A stretch of DNA of 64,000 nucleotides from Linanthus parryae (GCA_023055425.1 JALGPY010000003.1:53677891-53741890); one strand, 5' to 3'; numbered from the stretch's first letter, positions 12,073 through 23,396 are shown. Translations and numbers: made by a program. The notes: generated by a model from the letters alone, not told the origin.

Positions 12073-12084
12073 GCTCTGATACCA
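12073..12084 (-). other. Primer binding site, gypsy copy 3
   Basis: TGGTATCAGAGC on the minus strand, next to LTR C and upstream of the ATG at 12063. Confidence 0.9.
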
Positions 12085-12087
12085 ACC

Positions 12088-12676
12088 TGACGTCGAATTG
12101 AATCAAGGCGAGGGATCAAACGCAGAAGAACAACGAATAGAAAGGCAAAAACCAGTAGAGAGACTCTAGGGTTCGAAGAAAATATCTATTGATCAAAAAA
12201 ATGCTCAATTATGCCCACAAGCCGGGCATATATAGCTGAAATCATAAGATATGCCAAAAATGGCAAAATCCCGAAATTGGCCCAACAGTTTGGCCTTATT
12301 GAAAGAAACACGTACGTGAAAGTTTGACCCAAAACGGTGTCAAACTGAGGTCCTAATAAGCAACGGAAATATTACTAAAAATAGTAAAAAATAACTAAAA
12401 ACGCCCGTATGATAGGTCAAACAGTGGAATTTGGGGATGAAGATGGACCCCGTAGCTCCATCGGGGCGTCGTGCGTCTCGTCGAGAGCTTTCCGAATTGG
12501 GGTGGCTCGCGTCATTCTGATACCCGTAGCCAAAGTTATGGCCCAAACAGTGCGGCGACACCAAAAGCTGCAATTTCTTCCGTCCCTTGCGCTTATCTTC
12601 CATCTCATGGTAAAGAAGCGCCAAATTAGTCGCATCTGACAGTTCAGCTTCATCTGGATCGTCTGCTCCTGCATCA
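12088..12676 (-). repeat. Gypsy LTR C (589 bp), outer 5' LTR of the array
   Basis: Homology with LTRs A and B continues rightward to 12676 and then stops, with unrelated sequence beginning at 12677. The minus strand starts TGATGCAGG here, which fixes the true 5' end of the LTR. A reading frame for the polyprotein tail (12340-12624) is present but has no upstream pol, as expected inside a 5' LTR. Confidence 0.85.
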
Positions 12677-12733
12677 GAACCCGAGACCTCATGTAGGGGC
12701 TTCTAACGCCCTACCACTTGAGCTACAACCCTA
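12677..12733 (-). mobile_element. Head of a tRNA-derived SINE, cut at the B box
   Basis: The minus strand carries TAGCTCAAGTGGTAG, a good RNA polymerase III A box. About 30 bases later comes GAGGTCTCGGGTTC, the start of a B box. The expected GAATCC is replaced by the first bases of LTR C. The simplest reading is that the gypsy element inserted into the B box. The rest of the SINE should lie beyond the left end of the array, outside the window. Confidence 0.6.
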
Positions 12734-13166
12734 GATAAAATGTTATTTGATAAATATTACGTAAAAGCTGCTGTGAAATATTGATATAGTAATTTTTTGT
12801 TTGGTAAATCAGCTGTGAACTTGCTGTGAGATGGTAAAATGAAAAAAATATATAACAAGTGTCATTTTCGTAAAGATAACTATTGATTTTTAAAAATTGT
12901 AAGGTTAAAATCGGTTGTAGATAAATTAATCAAAACCACTTTCTGGAAAAGCATCTCCCCCCTTGCTTCCTGAAAACTGTTGTGGGACAGCAGGAAAAAC
13001 TGTACAAAAAAAAAAGCATAAATTATATTTTTACCAAACGCACTAAAACTGCTTCTGCTGTCGGAAAGCAGTTGTGCTGCCAGCAGATGCATTCCCAAAC
13101 AGACTCTTAGTACCCGTCATTCTTTTACAGTTGTCAAAGTATTCCAACTAAGTTTTAATAACTAGG
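12734..13166. other. AT-rich spacer, possible hAT-type MITE remnant
   Basis: No gene is visible. The phrases GTTTGGTAAATCAGCTG near 12800 and TACCAAACGCACTAAAACTG near 13034, then CCCAAACAGAC near 13095, resemble the ends of small hAT-like MITEs common in plants, but I cannot fix its ends or a target duplication. Confidence 0.3.
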
Positions 13167-13422
13167 TGAATTTTATGAGAGTCGAAAAAAATGAGAGACA
13201 AACTGAATTGTGTTATTTTCATTTATCAGGCTGAGTATTTATACAAACGTGTTACTAACTACATACATTTACATAAAGTGACTACATACATTTTATCTAC
13301 AAGCTAGAGTAGGAAACAAGAAAATTACAACATAATGACTAATTGCATAAATCATGGAAGGGATAATGGTTGATTACATAAATCAGGGAAGAGATAATGC
13401 AAGATTATCTCATTCCTTAACA
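13167..13422 (-). repeat. Copia 3' LTR remnant
   Basis: The minus strand begins TGTTAAGGAATGAGATAATC directly after the purine-rich TTGTGGGGGCG, the usual polypurine-to-LTR junction. The far end (...AAAATTCA near 13167) is estimated. It follows the RNase H remnant at 13423-13731. Confidence 0.6.
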
Positions 13423-13731
13423 CGCCCCCACAAGATGGAGGATCCGCCAGAGACTCCAATCTTGGAATGGCAGATGGATAATGGCGCGACCATTTGTTTG
13501 GTGAGAGTATCTGCGAGTTGCTGCCGAGTTGGAACGTGTTGCACGTGGAGTTTAGCAGATGCGACGAGGTCACGAAGAAGCAATCCAGGGTAACGTGCTT
13601 CATGCGAGAGTGAAAGCCCGGATTCTTGCATACATATGTGGCACTGAGATTGTCATAGAATAGAGTTGGCGAGCCAGTGAGAGGTATGTCAATTTCATGA
13701 AGTTAGAGTTGGACCCATGACAGTTCAGCTG
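13423..13731 (-). pseudogene. Copia RNase H C-terminal fragment
   Basis: The minus-strand translation gives LFYDNLSATYVC, then NPGFHSRMKHVTLD, then, after a frameshift near 13560, VASAKLHVQHVPTRQQLADTL and TKQM. These are the closing motifs of copia RNase H (CDN, H-R-KH, ADxLTK). The fragment is cut on its 5' side by the LINE at about 13732. Confidence 0.75.
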
Positions 13732-14709
13732 TGGGCTCAACAGATCCCAAAGAAGTGTTTACACACCGTTTGGAGAGCATGGCTAAACTCACTTGCCACC
13801 AGAGACAAACTTCACCGGTTTAACCCAAAGATCTCGCCTTTATGCCCCATCTGCAAGGAGAAGATAGAATCATCAACTCACAATTTTATGGAATGCAAAA
13901 CGACAACAGATCTGTGTAAACTACTATTTGGCCAAGAATTTCTGTCCCAAAGGGTAGGCTCTATTCAAGACTGGATCCCAGAACAGATAGAAAATCTTGA
14001 TAAGAAATCAATTATGATTTTTTATATTTCGATCTGGATGTTGTGGTACAACAGGAACATGTGGGTTTTTGAAAATAAAAAGAGATCACCGGACGAATTG
14101 AAGACAAAGATTGAGGAGTACTTAGCTGAAATCGAAGGTTGCAGAGATAAAAAAGAGAAGAAAACGGTCATTTCTTCCACTCCGGCGAAAAGATGGATAG
14201 CTCCTCCCACGGGGTGGATTAAATTTAACTCCGACGGCGCATGGATTGATCCCCAGACAGCGGGACTTGGCTTCGTAGCAAGAGATGAGAAAGGGAGGTT
14301 CGCAGAAGGCGGAGCTGTAGCCACATCTACCGCGAATTCCCCCCTCGCCGTCGAAGCCCAAGCTCTACATCTTGCAGTGACGGCGGCGATCTCAAGAGAA
14401 GAAAGAAAGGTGATTTTCGAGACTGACTCTTCGGTGCTCGTTAAGAAGATAAGGGAGATAGATGAAGGAAGAGTGGAGGACGCATCGGAGACCGGGCAAG
14501 TCATTAAAGACATTATTGAAGCAACCGCCCAGATAGATGAGGCAATACTTCTATACAGCGGGCGTACCACAAATACAGTAGCACATACATTTGCAAATAA
14601 GGGCCTTAATTGTAAGAATTTGTGCATCTGGCGAGACATAGAACCCAATTGGGTTAGCAGTTTGATCAACATTGATGTAATGGGTTTAGCCCCAACCAAT
14701 GATCAATAG
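13717..14709 (+). pseudogene. LINE (L1-like) 3' end: zinc-binding RT tail plus RNase H
   Basis: An open frame with the RT-associated zinc-binding motif (CPICKEKIESSTHNFMEC) and then an RVT_3-type RNase H: FNSDGAW, the Glu in VEAQAL and FETDSS give three of the acidic residues. The upstream RT and endonuclease are missing, so this is a 5'-truncated copy as usual for LINEs. The first few codons of the open frame overlap the neighbouring copia remnant and are not LINE. An A-rich tail follows at about 14720-14735, preceded by TTTTCCCTC, which recurs at the end of the LINE fragment near 53140. Confidence 0.85.
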
Positions 14710-14739
14710 ATGATGATTTTCCCTCAAAAAAAAATATAT

Positions 14740-14780
14740 TATGAGAGTCAGCCCTTCATAATCACTGGTGTTAATATATA
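14740..14780 (+). repeat. Start of tandem unit A, interrupted by the Mutator-type element
   Basis: TATGAGAGTCAGCCCTTCAT here matches TATGAGAGTTAGCCTTTCAT at 17107. Unit A continues at 16335 on the other side of the insertion. Confidence 0.75.
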
Positions 14781-14867
14781 GGGTAAAAGACAAAAACCAC
14801 CCCTCGAGTATGGGGTATATACAAAAAAACCTCTCGTGTTCGGGGATATACGAAGACCACCCCTGTC
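14781..14867 (+). repeat. Left terminal inverted repeat
   Basis: Begins GGGTAAAAGACAAAAACCAC. It pairs with 16239-16325 over 87 bp with one mismatch that I can see (CCTCTCG against CCCCTCG). Confidence 0.95.
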
Positions 14868-15018
14868 GAGACAAAACCCACCCCTGTCCGTGGATGGACG
14901 TTAGACGAAAAGCACCCTTCTATTCCAATCATTTAGTATAAAGGAGCAATTTGTCTTCTTTATGACCATTTTACCCTTACTTGTATTTTCGTGTTTATTA
15001 TGTTGATCTTCTGGGTGT

Positions 15019-15083
15019 CCACCACCACTACCACCACCACCACCACCACAACCACAACCACAACCACAACCACAACCACAACC

Positions 15084-15141
<58 letters not shown>
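15019..15141 (+). repeat. Compound microsatellite (CCA)n(CAACCA)n(CAA)n
   Basis: A run of trinucleotide and hexanucleotide repeats passes gradually from CCA to CAA. It produces spurious low-complexity open frames on both strands. Confidence 0.97.
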
Positions 15142-16238
15142 GATTATTATGAAAAAAAATTCATCAACTGAGTCGAATTGACTGAGACCCAGTTGAGTAT
15201 CGAATCTGAGTCTCGTATCGAACAACATCAAGATTATTATGAAAAAAAATCCACAAGAACAACAACCAGGTGATCTGTACCTTCAAATCGACCTATACCT
15301 TCAAATCCACCATACCTTAAAAAATTAGTCACTCCTTCCCTTCGATCTGAGCCACAAAAGGTCTAGTCCAAGAATGTAATTTGAAGGTACAGATCATCAA
15401 AGAATGCGATTTGAAGGTACCGACCAAGAATGCGATTTGAACAACAATCAGGCGATGTAGAAAATCGAACGAAACAGCCCCTTCTCTCGACCCACCACGG
15501 AGCAACAACAAACCAAACCCTACCCTTATCTTCTCTCCCTCTTGAGATCGATTCCGTGCGGACTGCATCGGCGGTCTTCATCGAAACTAGGGTCGAATTG
15601 GTGGCGACGGCTACGACTTGACGTCCCTCAACTGAGTCGAATTCACGAGACCCAGTTGAGTCTCGAATTTGATTCTCGTATCGAATTAGACGGCGAACTT
15701 GTTATCCTTCAACTGGTTCGAATTGACGAGACCCAAGAATCAGTCGGTGCGACCCAGAGTTTGCGAATTGGCGGAGGAAAGTGAGGTTGGTGGCGATGGG
15801 AGGAGCAGACGCCGCTGTTTGTTCGTACCGACGCCGCCTCAACACCGTCGTCGCCAGATCACCTGATTGTTGAGAGAGGCATAGGTCGATTTGAAGGTAC
15901 AGGTCGATTTGAAGGTACTCGATCACCGCCTCAACTCCTTTCCTTCGATTCTCGTTTTTCTTACTCGATCTGTTGAGAGAGAGAGAGAGGGGAGGGAGAG
16001 GGAGGTCTTGATCTGGGATGATGGAAGTGGTGGATAAGGTTTGACGGGGAAGAGGCTTTTGAGTTTCACGAGAGTGAGAGAGAGAGGCGGAGGAAGAGTT
16101 TAGGTTAAGAGAGAGAGGAGATAGTAGAATGAATGGATAAGGAGAAGAAAACATATATATAGTAGGGTAATTTTTTTTCATTTGAGGGTAAAATGGGTAT
16201 TTAGTGTTTCCGTTAGTTGCCGTTAGTTGCCGTCAACT

Positions 16239-16325
16239 GACAGGGGTGGTCTTCGTATATCCCCGAACACGAGGGGTTTTTTTGTATATACCCCATACTC
16301 GAGGGGTGGTTTTTGTCTTTTACCC
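16239..16325 (-). repeat. Right terminal inverted repeat
   Basis: The reverse complement begins GGGTAAAAGACAAAAACCAC and matches the left end for 87 bp. Confidence 0.95.
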
Positions 16326-16334
16326 TAATATATT

Positions 16335-17100
16335 ATGCCTTGTGTAAGAGTAGAATGTCCTTAAAAGAGATACTTTGTAGCTACCAATGTCTAAATTAGT
16401 AAAAACTTTAAACTAGAACGCGGAATTTTAAATCAGAATGCGTTCTAAAAACAAACAGTATGTGCATGGAGTTACACGTATCTGAAATTCAAATAATATA
16501 CTTTGAGAATCTTGTACGCATAATTTTAAAATTGTTTACAGTTAGGCCCACATCAGTCAAACTGATCAAACTATTGCTAGTTACAATGTTCTTTTTTTTT
16601 TTCAGGCTAGTTACAATGTGGTACATTTACTTGACATAATGTCGAGCTAGTAGCATGAACCTGTAACCTAACAAAGCTTTTCATTTAAATGATTAATGAT
16701 TGAATCAGTGGATAGATTGTAATTCTCCAACCCACCATGTTTTGTCAGGGCATTTCAAAACGAACTAAAATAACAGCTTTCTGAGATGATATAGTACAAG
16801 CTTTTAGCATTTTAACGACTTCACCAGACAGTCACTTTTTGTAGCTGTCAAAGCATTCGGCTACAGAGAACCATTCAATTATACAATCACTTTTTTGCAC
16901 ATTAAGCCAACGGTGCAAAATATTCTTTCAAAAAAAAAAGCCAACGGTGCAAAATACTAAATACACCGCTCATTAGAAAAAAACAAACGGGTAAAATAAG
17001 CTATAACCGGAATAAGAAAAGTTGAATGTGTTCCAATAAAAATATTATTTTTAAATACATTTATTTAAAAAAAAAGAGTTGTGAAACAATCACTCAGTCT
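16335..17100 (+). repeat. AT-rich tandem repeat, unit A (rest)
   Basis: It aligns with unit B about 814 bp downstream: TGCCTTGTGTAAGAGTAG at 16336 against TGCCTTGTGTAGGAGTAGG at 17150, then shared stretches around AGAACGCGGAATTT, the CATGGAGTTACA phrase and GGTGCAAAATACTAAATACA. Noncoding and of unknown origin. Confidence 0.75.
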
Positions 17101-18117
17101 TAATAATATGAGAGTTAGCCTTTCATAATCATTGGTGTTATTACTCTATGCCTTGTGTAGGAGTAGGATGTCCCCAAAAGGATACTATGTAGCTACGAAT
17201 GTCTAAATGAGTAAGAAAGTAGAACGCGGAATTTAAAATTATAATGTGTTCTAAACACAAGCAGCGAGTTTGTGCATGGAGTTACATGTATTTGAAATTC
17301 AAATAGTATAAAAATCTAGTACGCAAAATTTTAGAGTTGTTTGCAGTTAGTCCCACATCAGTCAAACTAATCAGACTATTAATAGTTATAATGTGGTACA
17401 TTTACTTGACATAATGCCGAGCTCCGTAGCATGAGCTTGTAACCAAACGGGGCATTAAATTGATTGAATCGGTGGCTGGTAATTCCAACCCATCACGGGT
17501 TGTCAAAGCATTTCAAAACGACTAAACAATTCCAAAAGTCTTTCTTTACCATTCAACCAAACAATCAATTTTTGTAGTTGTCGAAGTATTCTAACTAAAA
17601 GTCTTTCTTTACCATTCAACCAAACAATCAATTTTTGTAGTTGTCGAGATATTCTAACTAAAATAACAGCTTTGTTTAGTACAAGTCTTTAGAGAACCAT
17701 TCAATTATAGAATCATTTTTTTGCACATGAAGCCAAGGGTGCAAAATACTAAATACACCACTCATAAAAAAAGTAAAATTAAAAAAAAAAATTGCTTGTG
17801 TTCCAATAAAATTATTATTTTAAATACATTTATTTAAAAAATAGAGTTGTCAAATAATTACTAAATTGCCTAATTACATTTTATAGGCCAATTGAAAGAA
17901 GAAGAAAATTAGCAAAATAAATGTATACTTGTACAAAGTACTACCTCCGTTCTCTCTGAATCTTCACATTTTGACTTTTTCTTCCGTAATCGGGCCACTT
18001 TGACCCAATGATTTGGATAACCAAAAGATGCAATTTTTTGATTTTTTTTTATTGTGTTGTAGAGTGAAGTTTACTCTAGTGAATAGTGATAAAATTAAAA
18101 GGGTGGAGATTCAAAGA
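17101..18117 (+). repeat. AT-rich tandem repeat, unit B, ending at the 13.5-kb insert
   Basis: Diverged copy of unit A. It contains a 63-bp internal tandem duplication (AAGTCTTTCTTTACCATTCA phrase at about 17537 and 17599) and a MITE-like TACTACCTCCGTTC near 17940. Its last 598 bp are duplicated at 31644-32257. Confidence 0.75.
17520..18117 (+). repeat. Left copy of the direct duplication flanking the 13.5-kb insert
   Basis: Nearly identical to 31644-32257. The main difference is a 17-bp gap here (AATTTTACCGGCTACAG is present on the right). Both copies carry the same internal 63-bp tandem duplication, so that duplication is older than the flanking one. Confidence 0.9.
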
Positions 18118-18264
18118 TTGACAAAGGATTCTAGAGAAATACTGAATTGTCAAGAGAATACGTATGATGTTGTATTACATAAATGATGGTAAACTGCTCA
18201 TTGTCAAGGACAGACATTACGTTACGGTACACCACAGTCGCTTTATCTCTAAACCAATATTCTA

Positions 18265-18481
18265 CCACACATGACGGGAGTCGGTTTTTCGGCCGGACTC
18301 CGTTTCAGCATTATAACCGGTCCACTATTTAGAAAAATTGTTTGTTCACTGGAGTTCTAGGTGAACTTATGGTTATCTAAGATCGGGGTACACGCCTATA
18401 TAATTATCGTTTTGAAAATAGTGGACCGGTTATAATGTTGAAACGGAGTCCGGCCGAAAAACCGACTCCCGTCATGTGTGG
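18265..18481. repeat. Inverted repeat, 66-bp arms
   Basis: Arms 18265-18330 and 18416-18481 are reverse complements with one mismatch, around an 85-bp spacer. The arms include GGCCGGACTCCG. Confidence 0.93.
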
Positions 18482-18886
18482 AGACTTTTATAGTGTTGAA
18501 TCATCCGTAGAAGTCCAATTGCTGGATTACAGGATCATTAATGGGACACATGATGAATTTCGATTGGCATGTATAACTACTGAGTTATTGATATATAGTG
18601 ATATAACAACTGTTGTTGGGGGCGGAGATGACGATACAGTTCCAAGTTTACATAACCGGTTCGCAACTCCTTTCTTTACTACCAACTATTCATGGCCTTG
18701 TATCTTCACTCTTTAGATACAAGGCCATGAATCTAAATTGACTGAATGGAGCACAATTGGCGAGAAATTATAGTCCTTAATGTAGGAATATGCGGCACAT
18801 AAGAGCAATATGACCATGTGAAGGAGATTTGTTCGGAGGATAAGAAGGTGCAGTATATTTGATATAAAATAAATGCAAATTTTTGT

Positions 18887-18911
18887 GATTTGGCAGATGG
18901 ATGTCAAAACA
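18887..18911 (+). repeat. Copia RT fragment inside the mosaic
   Basis: 25 bases encoding the copia motif IWQMDVKT, matching the reverse complement of 63230-63254. The motif start recurs near 27077. No RT sequence flanks it on either side. Confidence 0.75.
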
Positions 18912-19720
18912 GCCTTGTGATGAAAACTTGATTCAATATGATTTAATCTATTAAGGTTTCCTAGATTTTTACCTTAGATTTTATCTAAGGTAAAAATCTT
19001 AGAAATATGCTTTCATCTTGACATCTATTTTTTACCTCACTCTATCTCTGCTACTTATTCTTTTATTGTGTTATTCTATTGTACTTCAATCTAGACATAA
19101 TTTGAATTGTCTGGAAGGTAGAGACAGCTCGTACACGCCTACAGCCAATGCAGCTACCTTTTGCTCCATTGTGAAAACAAACTAGTCTCATAGCGATGAA
19201 ATAGGATAGTAAAAACATATCTATTTGTAGTTTTAATGTCTATCTGTTACTAACCTGTGTGCAGTCAACTCTCTGATCACAAATCATAGACATTGGATGT
19301 TTAATTTCTTTATACAGTATGAGGAATTTCTTCTTTGAGGAGGAAAGAAGAGTAAATACATACTAGACAATTTCAGGTTATTCCAAAAGTTGTGGTGTAA
19401 AGTACTATTCAATACAAAGGCCTTGAACCATCAAATGCCCTGTTATTTGGTGGGAAGATCTTGTTGTACGTCTTCCAGTATGCTACACTATTTTCAATCC
19501 AATTTCAAAACAATTTGGTCATCATATCTATACATTGTAGGCATTAACGTCTTATTTTTTAAGGATTAATATACACGATTAAAACAAAGGATGTAGCTAG
19601 TTTGAAATAATGTTAACTCCTGACCAGCCTATGACTATGGTATTCATAGATGTCCAGTGGAGAAATATGAGATGTAGCTCTGTAAATGAACTTATTGAAA
19701 TGGCTAAATACAACTATCAC

Positions 19721-19755
19721 ATGGATGGTAATGTGATTACCTACAAGGGACGATT
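19721..19755 (+). repeat. Copia RT fragment (MDGNVITYKGR) inside the mosaic
   Basis: 35 bases match the reverse complement of 63372-63406 with two mismatches and encode the RT motif MDGNVITYKGR. Directly after it an inverted repeat (15-bp arms 19753-19767 and 19779-19793) begins, as if copying had folded back. Confidence 0.8.
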
Positions 19756-19989
19756 AAACCACCACCGACCATATTCGGCGGTGGTGGTTTAATGTATCTT
19801 CGTTAAGCACATTTCAAGAGTACTATACCCGTAACCACTGTCTCACCGTACCTCAACTTAGTGGTTTGTGTAATTTACGTCCAGTGAAGGAAATTGATTT
19901 TTATTCAATCATAAAAAGCTGAAATACTTGGAGACAGAAATAGGGTCTGCATAGATGGACTTTAAATGCTTAGTTGCCTCATATTAACT

Positions 19990-20108
19990 AAAGTAGTAAG
20001 ATGGAAATACGCAGTAGAAAGTTGAGTTCTTAGCCAAGAGACAAAGAAGACATCCCTAGGCGCGCAGCTATGGTGAAGGATATTTCATGCATTATTGATT
20101 CATGCACA
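19990..20108 (+). repeat. 119-bp fragment, first copy
   Basis: Repeated at 31405-31523 with one mismatch, 11415 bp away, with unrelated flanks on both sides. It contains CATCCCTAGGCGCGCAGC. Confidence 0.93.
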
Positions 20109-22128
20109 CATGCAAACACTAAACATAATATCAGGTCTAGAAAAAATTTACAGACTGGATTTATTTGTCATTTTACCCTCTCACAACAACTTCACATATG
20201 AGAGATTTATGGCACGAGAAAGAAACTCAAGGAATTTCCCATGCTGACTGTAAAATATTTTTACTGCATTGAATCATTTGTTGGGTTTGGATAAACTTAC
20301 CATTCCACAACTAAGTTCTTCATAATTGCACTAGATTTGAGTTTCTCGAGACAACTCATGTACTGCGATCCTGTTTTTTTAGGGTTAAGTATATAAAAGT
20401 TATATAGTTGTAGAGATCATTTAAATTTGCATTCTCCCACTTTCGGAAAAATAGTTATGTTTTCACGATGTTTTGACAACAACGTCCTAAACTACTACCA
20501 AAATCGGAATTTTAGTTGTACTTATCAGATCTGTGTCGTTGGGATCATCTTTACCCTCATCTATGGGATTAGCGAAATTGTATCATCAGATTGAAAAACT
20601 TTAAAAAACGTCCATGTATTCCACCTACGTGCATAACTAAAGAGGCTGTGAAGGCCCTACTGGATATCTCCATATCAAATGCGGTAATTGATAAATGAAT
20701 CATTTAAACCTAAAACAAAAAGTGGTCTAGGATATTTTTGGTTCCATCTGACATGGGCAAGAACAAGAGGAAGAAGAGGAGGAGGCCCCTGTTCTTGATC
20801 TTGTTGAAAGAATTGACTGTTCAAAAATGATTTAAATCCTACATATCTATGGCACTGTCGCCTATTGCAATGTTTATTAAAATCTAACATTCCCTATGTT
20901 GATATCTTATTGTAGATGTCCCTACTAAGCTATATTTGAATAACATTGTTATGGAGGCAATCAGTAGCTTTACTCACGGGAGCTATGATGTCTGTTACAT
21001 TGAGTGGACGGAAGTTACATTCCTTTTTTTTGTACTGCAGTGTGATTTCTTACACTCTCTAAATCAAGATGCAAGTGTAATTACTAGGAGTTCGAGTAGA
21101 AATCTGAGGCGCTAGAGAAGGTCATAGATAATGTCTGGATAATTATAACCCAATGTCCGTGTATCCCGTGAGTTCAAAAGGGCGTTCATCGACGGAGGAG
21201 CGGCATCAATTCTATAGGTGAGATCTGTCACTTTGACCCGGTGAACTGGATAGCGCCTTGTTATATAACTGAATTGACCATCATAGTAATTTTTGGTGCA
21301 GATTACCATTGCTTCAGGTAAACTTAATTTCATGAACTAGATATTGGCTAGTACATTCCTTGCAGATAGAAATGACGTGAAGAGAGTTTGTATCTAAAGA
21401 AGAAATTCCTTGAATATTTCATGGAATCCGAGTAGGAATTGGAATAATGTACAATGTTTCCTTATCAAAATTTCGCAAGTGTCGTAACATGTTTTGGCAG
21501 TCCATGTAATTGTTTTCTAAGGATTCCAACCAACTAGTATAGTGACATCATACCACAAAAAAATAACAATGAAAAATGCATAGAAAACGTCCGGACTAAT
21601 CTGTAACGCGTATTGACTTAACCCTAAATTCGAGGTAAGTGAACTCCACAGCAAAAACCCCCCATTCAACTTGTAGGAATTTGTGAGATAAGTGAGGAGC
21701 TGGCTCACTTGACGTGATGATAGTTTTACTGTTTAAATCTTCTGAATATCATGCTTTGATGTTATCTAACGTTTTTATTTGTATAATTTGCTATAAGATT
21801 GTGTGAAACCTTTGCTCCATATCCATAATTAATTTAGATGGAACAAGGTTAAGGGAGAAATTTGTTTTAATTAGAACATGACCCCTAAAAAAAACGGTTT
21901 CATAGTTCAGCCACTCGATGACTAGAAAATTTGGATACTCTGAAACAAGTTTTCAAGACCTTGGAGTTCTTCCTCTTCCTTTATTAGTATCTGAGATCAC
22001 GAGGTATTGTCACATACCTTGCGCTGCAACAATATCTACAATGCATAGCACTACTGATCGCAAGTTTAAAATGATTTTTCAAATGTTAGAAGGTGGAACT
22101 TCGCAGTCTGTGATATTTCGTGTTACTA

Positions 22129-22323
22129 ATAATGAGAGGGGATTAAATAACTTTAGTAGATTTGTATGGGATTCAAACCAAACAGAATCTAATTGGCTTA
22201 GATAAACAACACATTTTCTAAAATCTCATACCTATAATGAGAGGGGATTAAATAACTTTAGTAGATTTGTACGGGATTCAAACCAAACAGAATCTAATTG
22301 GCTTAGATAAACAACACATTTCC
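22129..22323 (+). repeat. Tandem duplication of about 88 bp
   Basis: The stretch starting ATAATGAGAGGGGATTAAAT at about 22129 is repeated from about 22234, separated by about 18 bp, with one or two differences. Confidence 0.9.
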
Positions 22324-23237
22324 AACTGAGAACAAATACGCCCAGAACAGCACCACGCCAATAGTACCCTCGAGCGACCTTGAGTTCTTTATATAGGTTC
22401 TTGCTAGTCTATATTTGATCGTCCTATTATCTAGATGTGCAATCCCAGATTTGAGCAATGAAGCCACAAAAACATGGTGTACCTATATAAAGGACCTTCC
22501 TTCCTTCCTAGTTTCATATATATGAACGAGAAGTGTTGCTCGTAGTACTTTTGACGTCGCTCTATCATATAGTTATGGCTTAATGCTTCTATGGCGTACA
22601 TACAATTCACTTAAAAGGCAATATTCCTTCTTCCCTCTTCCCCTGGTCCAAGCTAGAACTTGAGAAGATTGAACTTTATGAGGTCACACGTCAAATAGAG
22701 TTAAACTAGAATCTTCTTTGGTCGATTTCAATCCTGCTTTGGACTTTCCCAAATCGCACTCTACTAGATATTCTCAGTTTTGCATACTAGTCTATATTTG
22801 ATCGTCCTTCTCCGAGTGTGACTTGTATGTCTCGTGTCCAATTCAGATATTGAGACAAAGGAATGAGACAATACTTGCACAAGTTTTGTCATGATGACTA
22901 TTGTTCCTAGTCCACTATATTTTGTGGACTAGGAGGATTAAGAATGAGTGTCGTATTCAAGCCTATGGTGTGAAATACATATGCCTGTTAAGTATTAACA
23001 ATGTTATAGTGGGTACAATGACATAATACCAAGGAAGAAGTACCCAATTTTAGACATTCGCTTTACGTATCCTTTATCTATATTTAAAAATTTAACTTAT
23101 ACATTAACTATATTTAACCTAATTTTTAACTTACCATTGAGGTCCCGTTATGCTGACAAGACATGATCTGGTTTGTTAAAGCCCAGCTTAATTGGTAGTA
23201 ATATGAGAATTTACAATGTTAACATATAGTAATTATA

Positions 23238-23396
23238 AACACTCATACAAGCTATATTCTCTCCCCCAAAGGTTCGACTAAAATTTTTCAGAATTTAGAG
23301 ACAAGACAATTGAGTTTTGATGAAGATTTGTGGAGGCTAAGCTCCAAAAACGGGAATAGAGTTTTGGGGGGAGAGAATATAGCTTGTATGAGTGTT
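23238..23396. repeat. Inverted repeat, about 33-bp arms
   Basis: AACACTCATACAAGCTATAT at 23238 is reversed at the right arm ending near 23396, differing by one base in a G run. Confidence 0.9.

Larger units (their letters stand above)
1..12676 (-). mobile_element. Tandem array of Ty3/gypsy LTR retrotransposons sharing LTRs
   Basis: The same sequence recurs at 1, 4922 and 9851, giving a period of 4921 and then 4929 bp. Read on the minus strand from the right the order is LTR (12088-12676), internal region, LTR (7159-7747), internal region, LTR (2238-2818), internal region running off the window. Each junction has one LTR, not two, so neighbours share LTRs. This is the product expected from unequal recombination between LTRs of one element. 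The copies differ by scattered substitutions and one 8-bp indel, so they are not a simple copy error. Domain order gag, protease, RT, RNase H, integrase marks Ty3/gypsy. Placement near the CRM type of chromovirus is my inference from the DGGS protease, the integrase style and an ORF that runs into the 3' LTR. Confidence 0.93.
14781..16325. mobile_element. Non-autonomous Mutator-type DNA transposon (1545 bp)
   Basis: It is bounded by 87-bp terminal inverted repeats and flanked by 9-bp near-identical duplications, TAATATATA (14772-14780) and TAATATATT (16326-16334). Nine-base duplications and long inverted ends are typical of Mutator-like elements. No transposase frame exists. The interior has a compound CCA/CAACCA/CAA microsatellite, short repeats containing GAGACCCAGTTGAGT (15188, 15651) and several copies of ATTTGAAGGTAC in both orientations. 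The related unit at 17107-17160 is an uninterrupted version of the target, which supports the ends independently. The interior could be captured host sequence, but I recognise no gene in it. Confidence 0.85.

Noticed and set aside
1..12676. Assembly duplication as the cause of the gypsy array
   Set aside because: The copies carry different substitutions, an 8-bp indel and different stop codons. A simple assembly repeat would be identical. Not fully excluded without reads.
12677..12733. A functional tRNA gene
   Set aside because: Only an A box and half a B box are present. The acceptor stem and T arm are missing.
13717..14709. Host RNase H-type gene
   Set aside because: The zinc-binding RT tail in front, the missing upstream part and the A-rich tail mark a truncated LINE.
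14981..15231. His/Asn-rich plus-strand and Leu/Trp-rich minus-strand proteins
   Set aside because: Both are translations of the CCA/CAA microsatellite.
15702..16181. 159-codon minus-strand frame in the Mutator-type element
   Set aside because: Low-complexity Ser/Pro/Leu composition reaching almost to the inverted end, with no domain. A captured gene fragment cannot be excluded, but nothing supports a protein.
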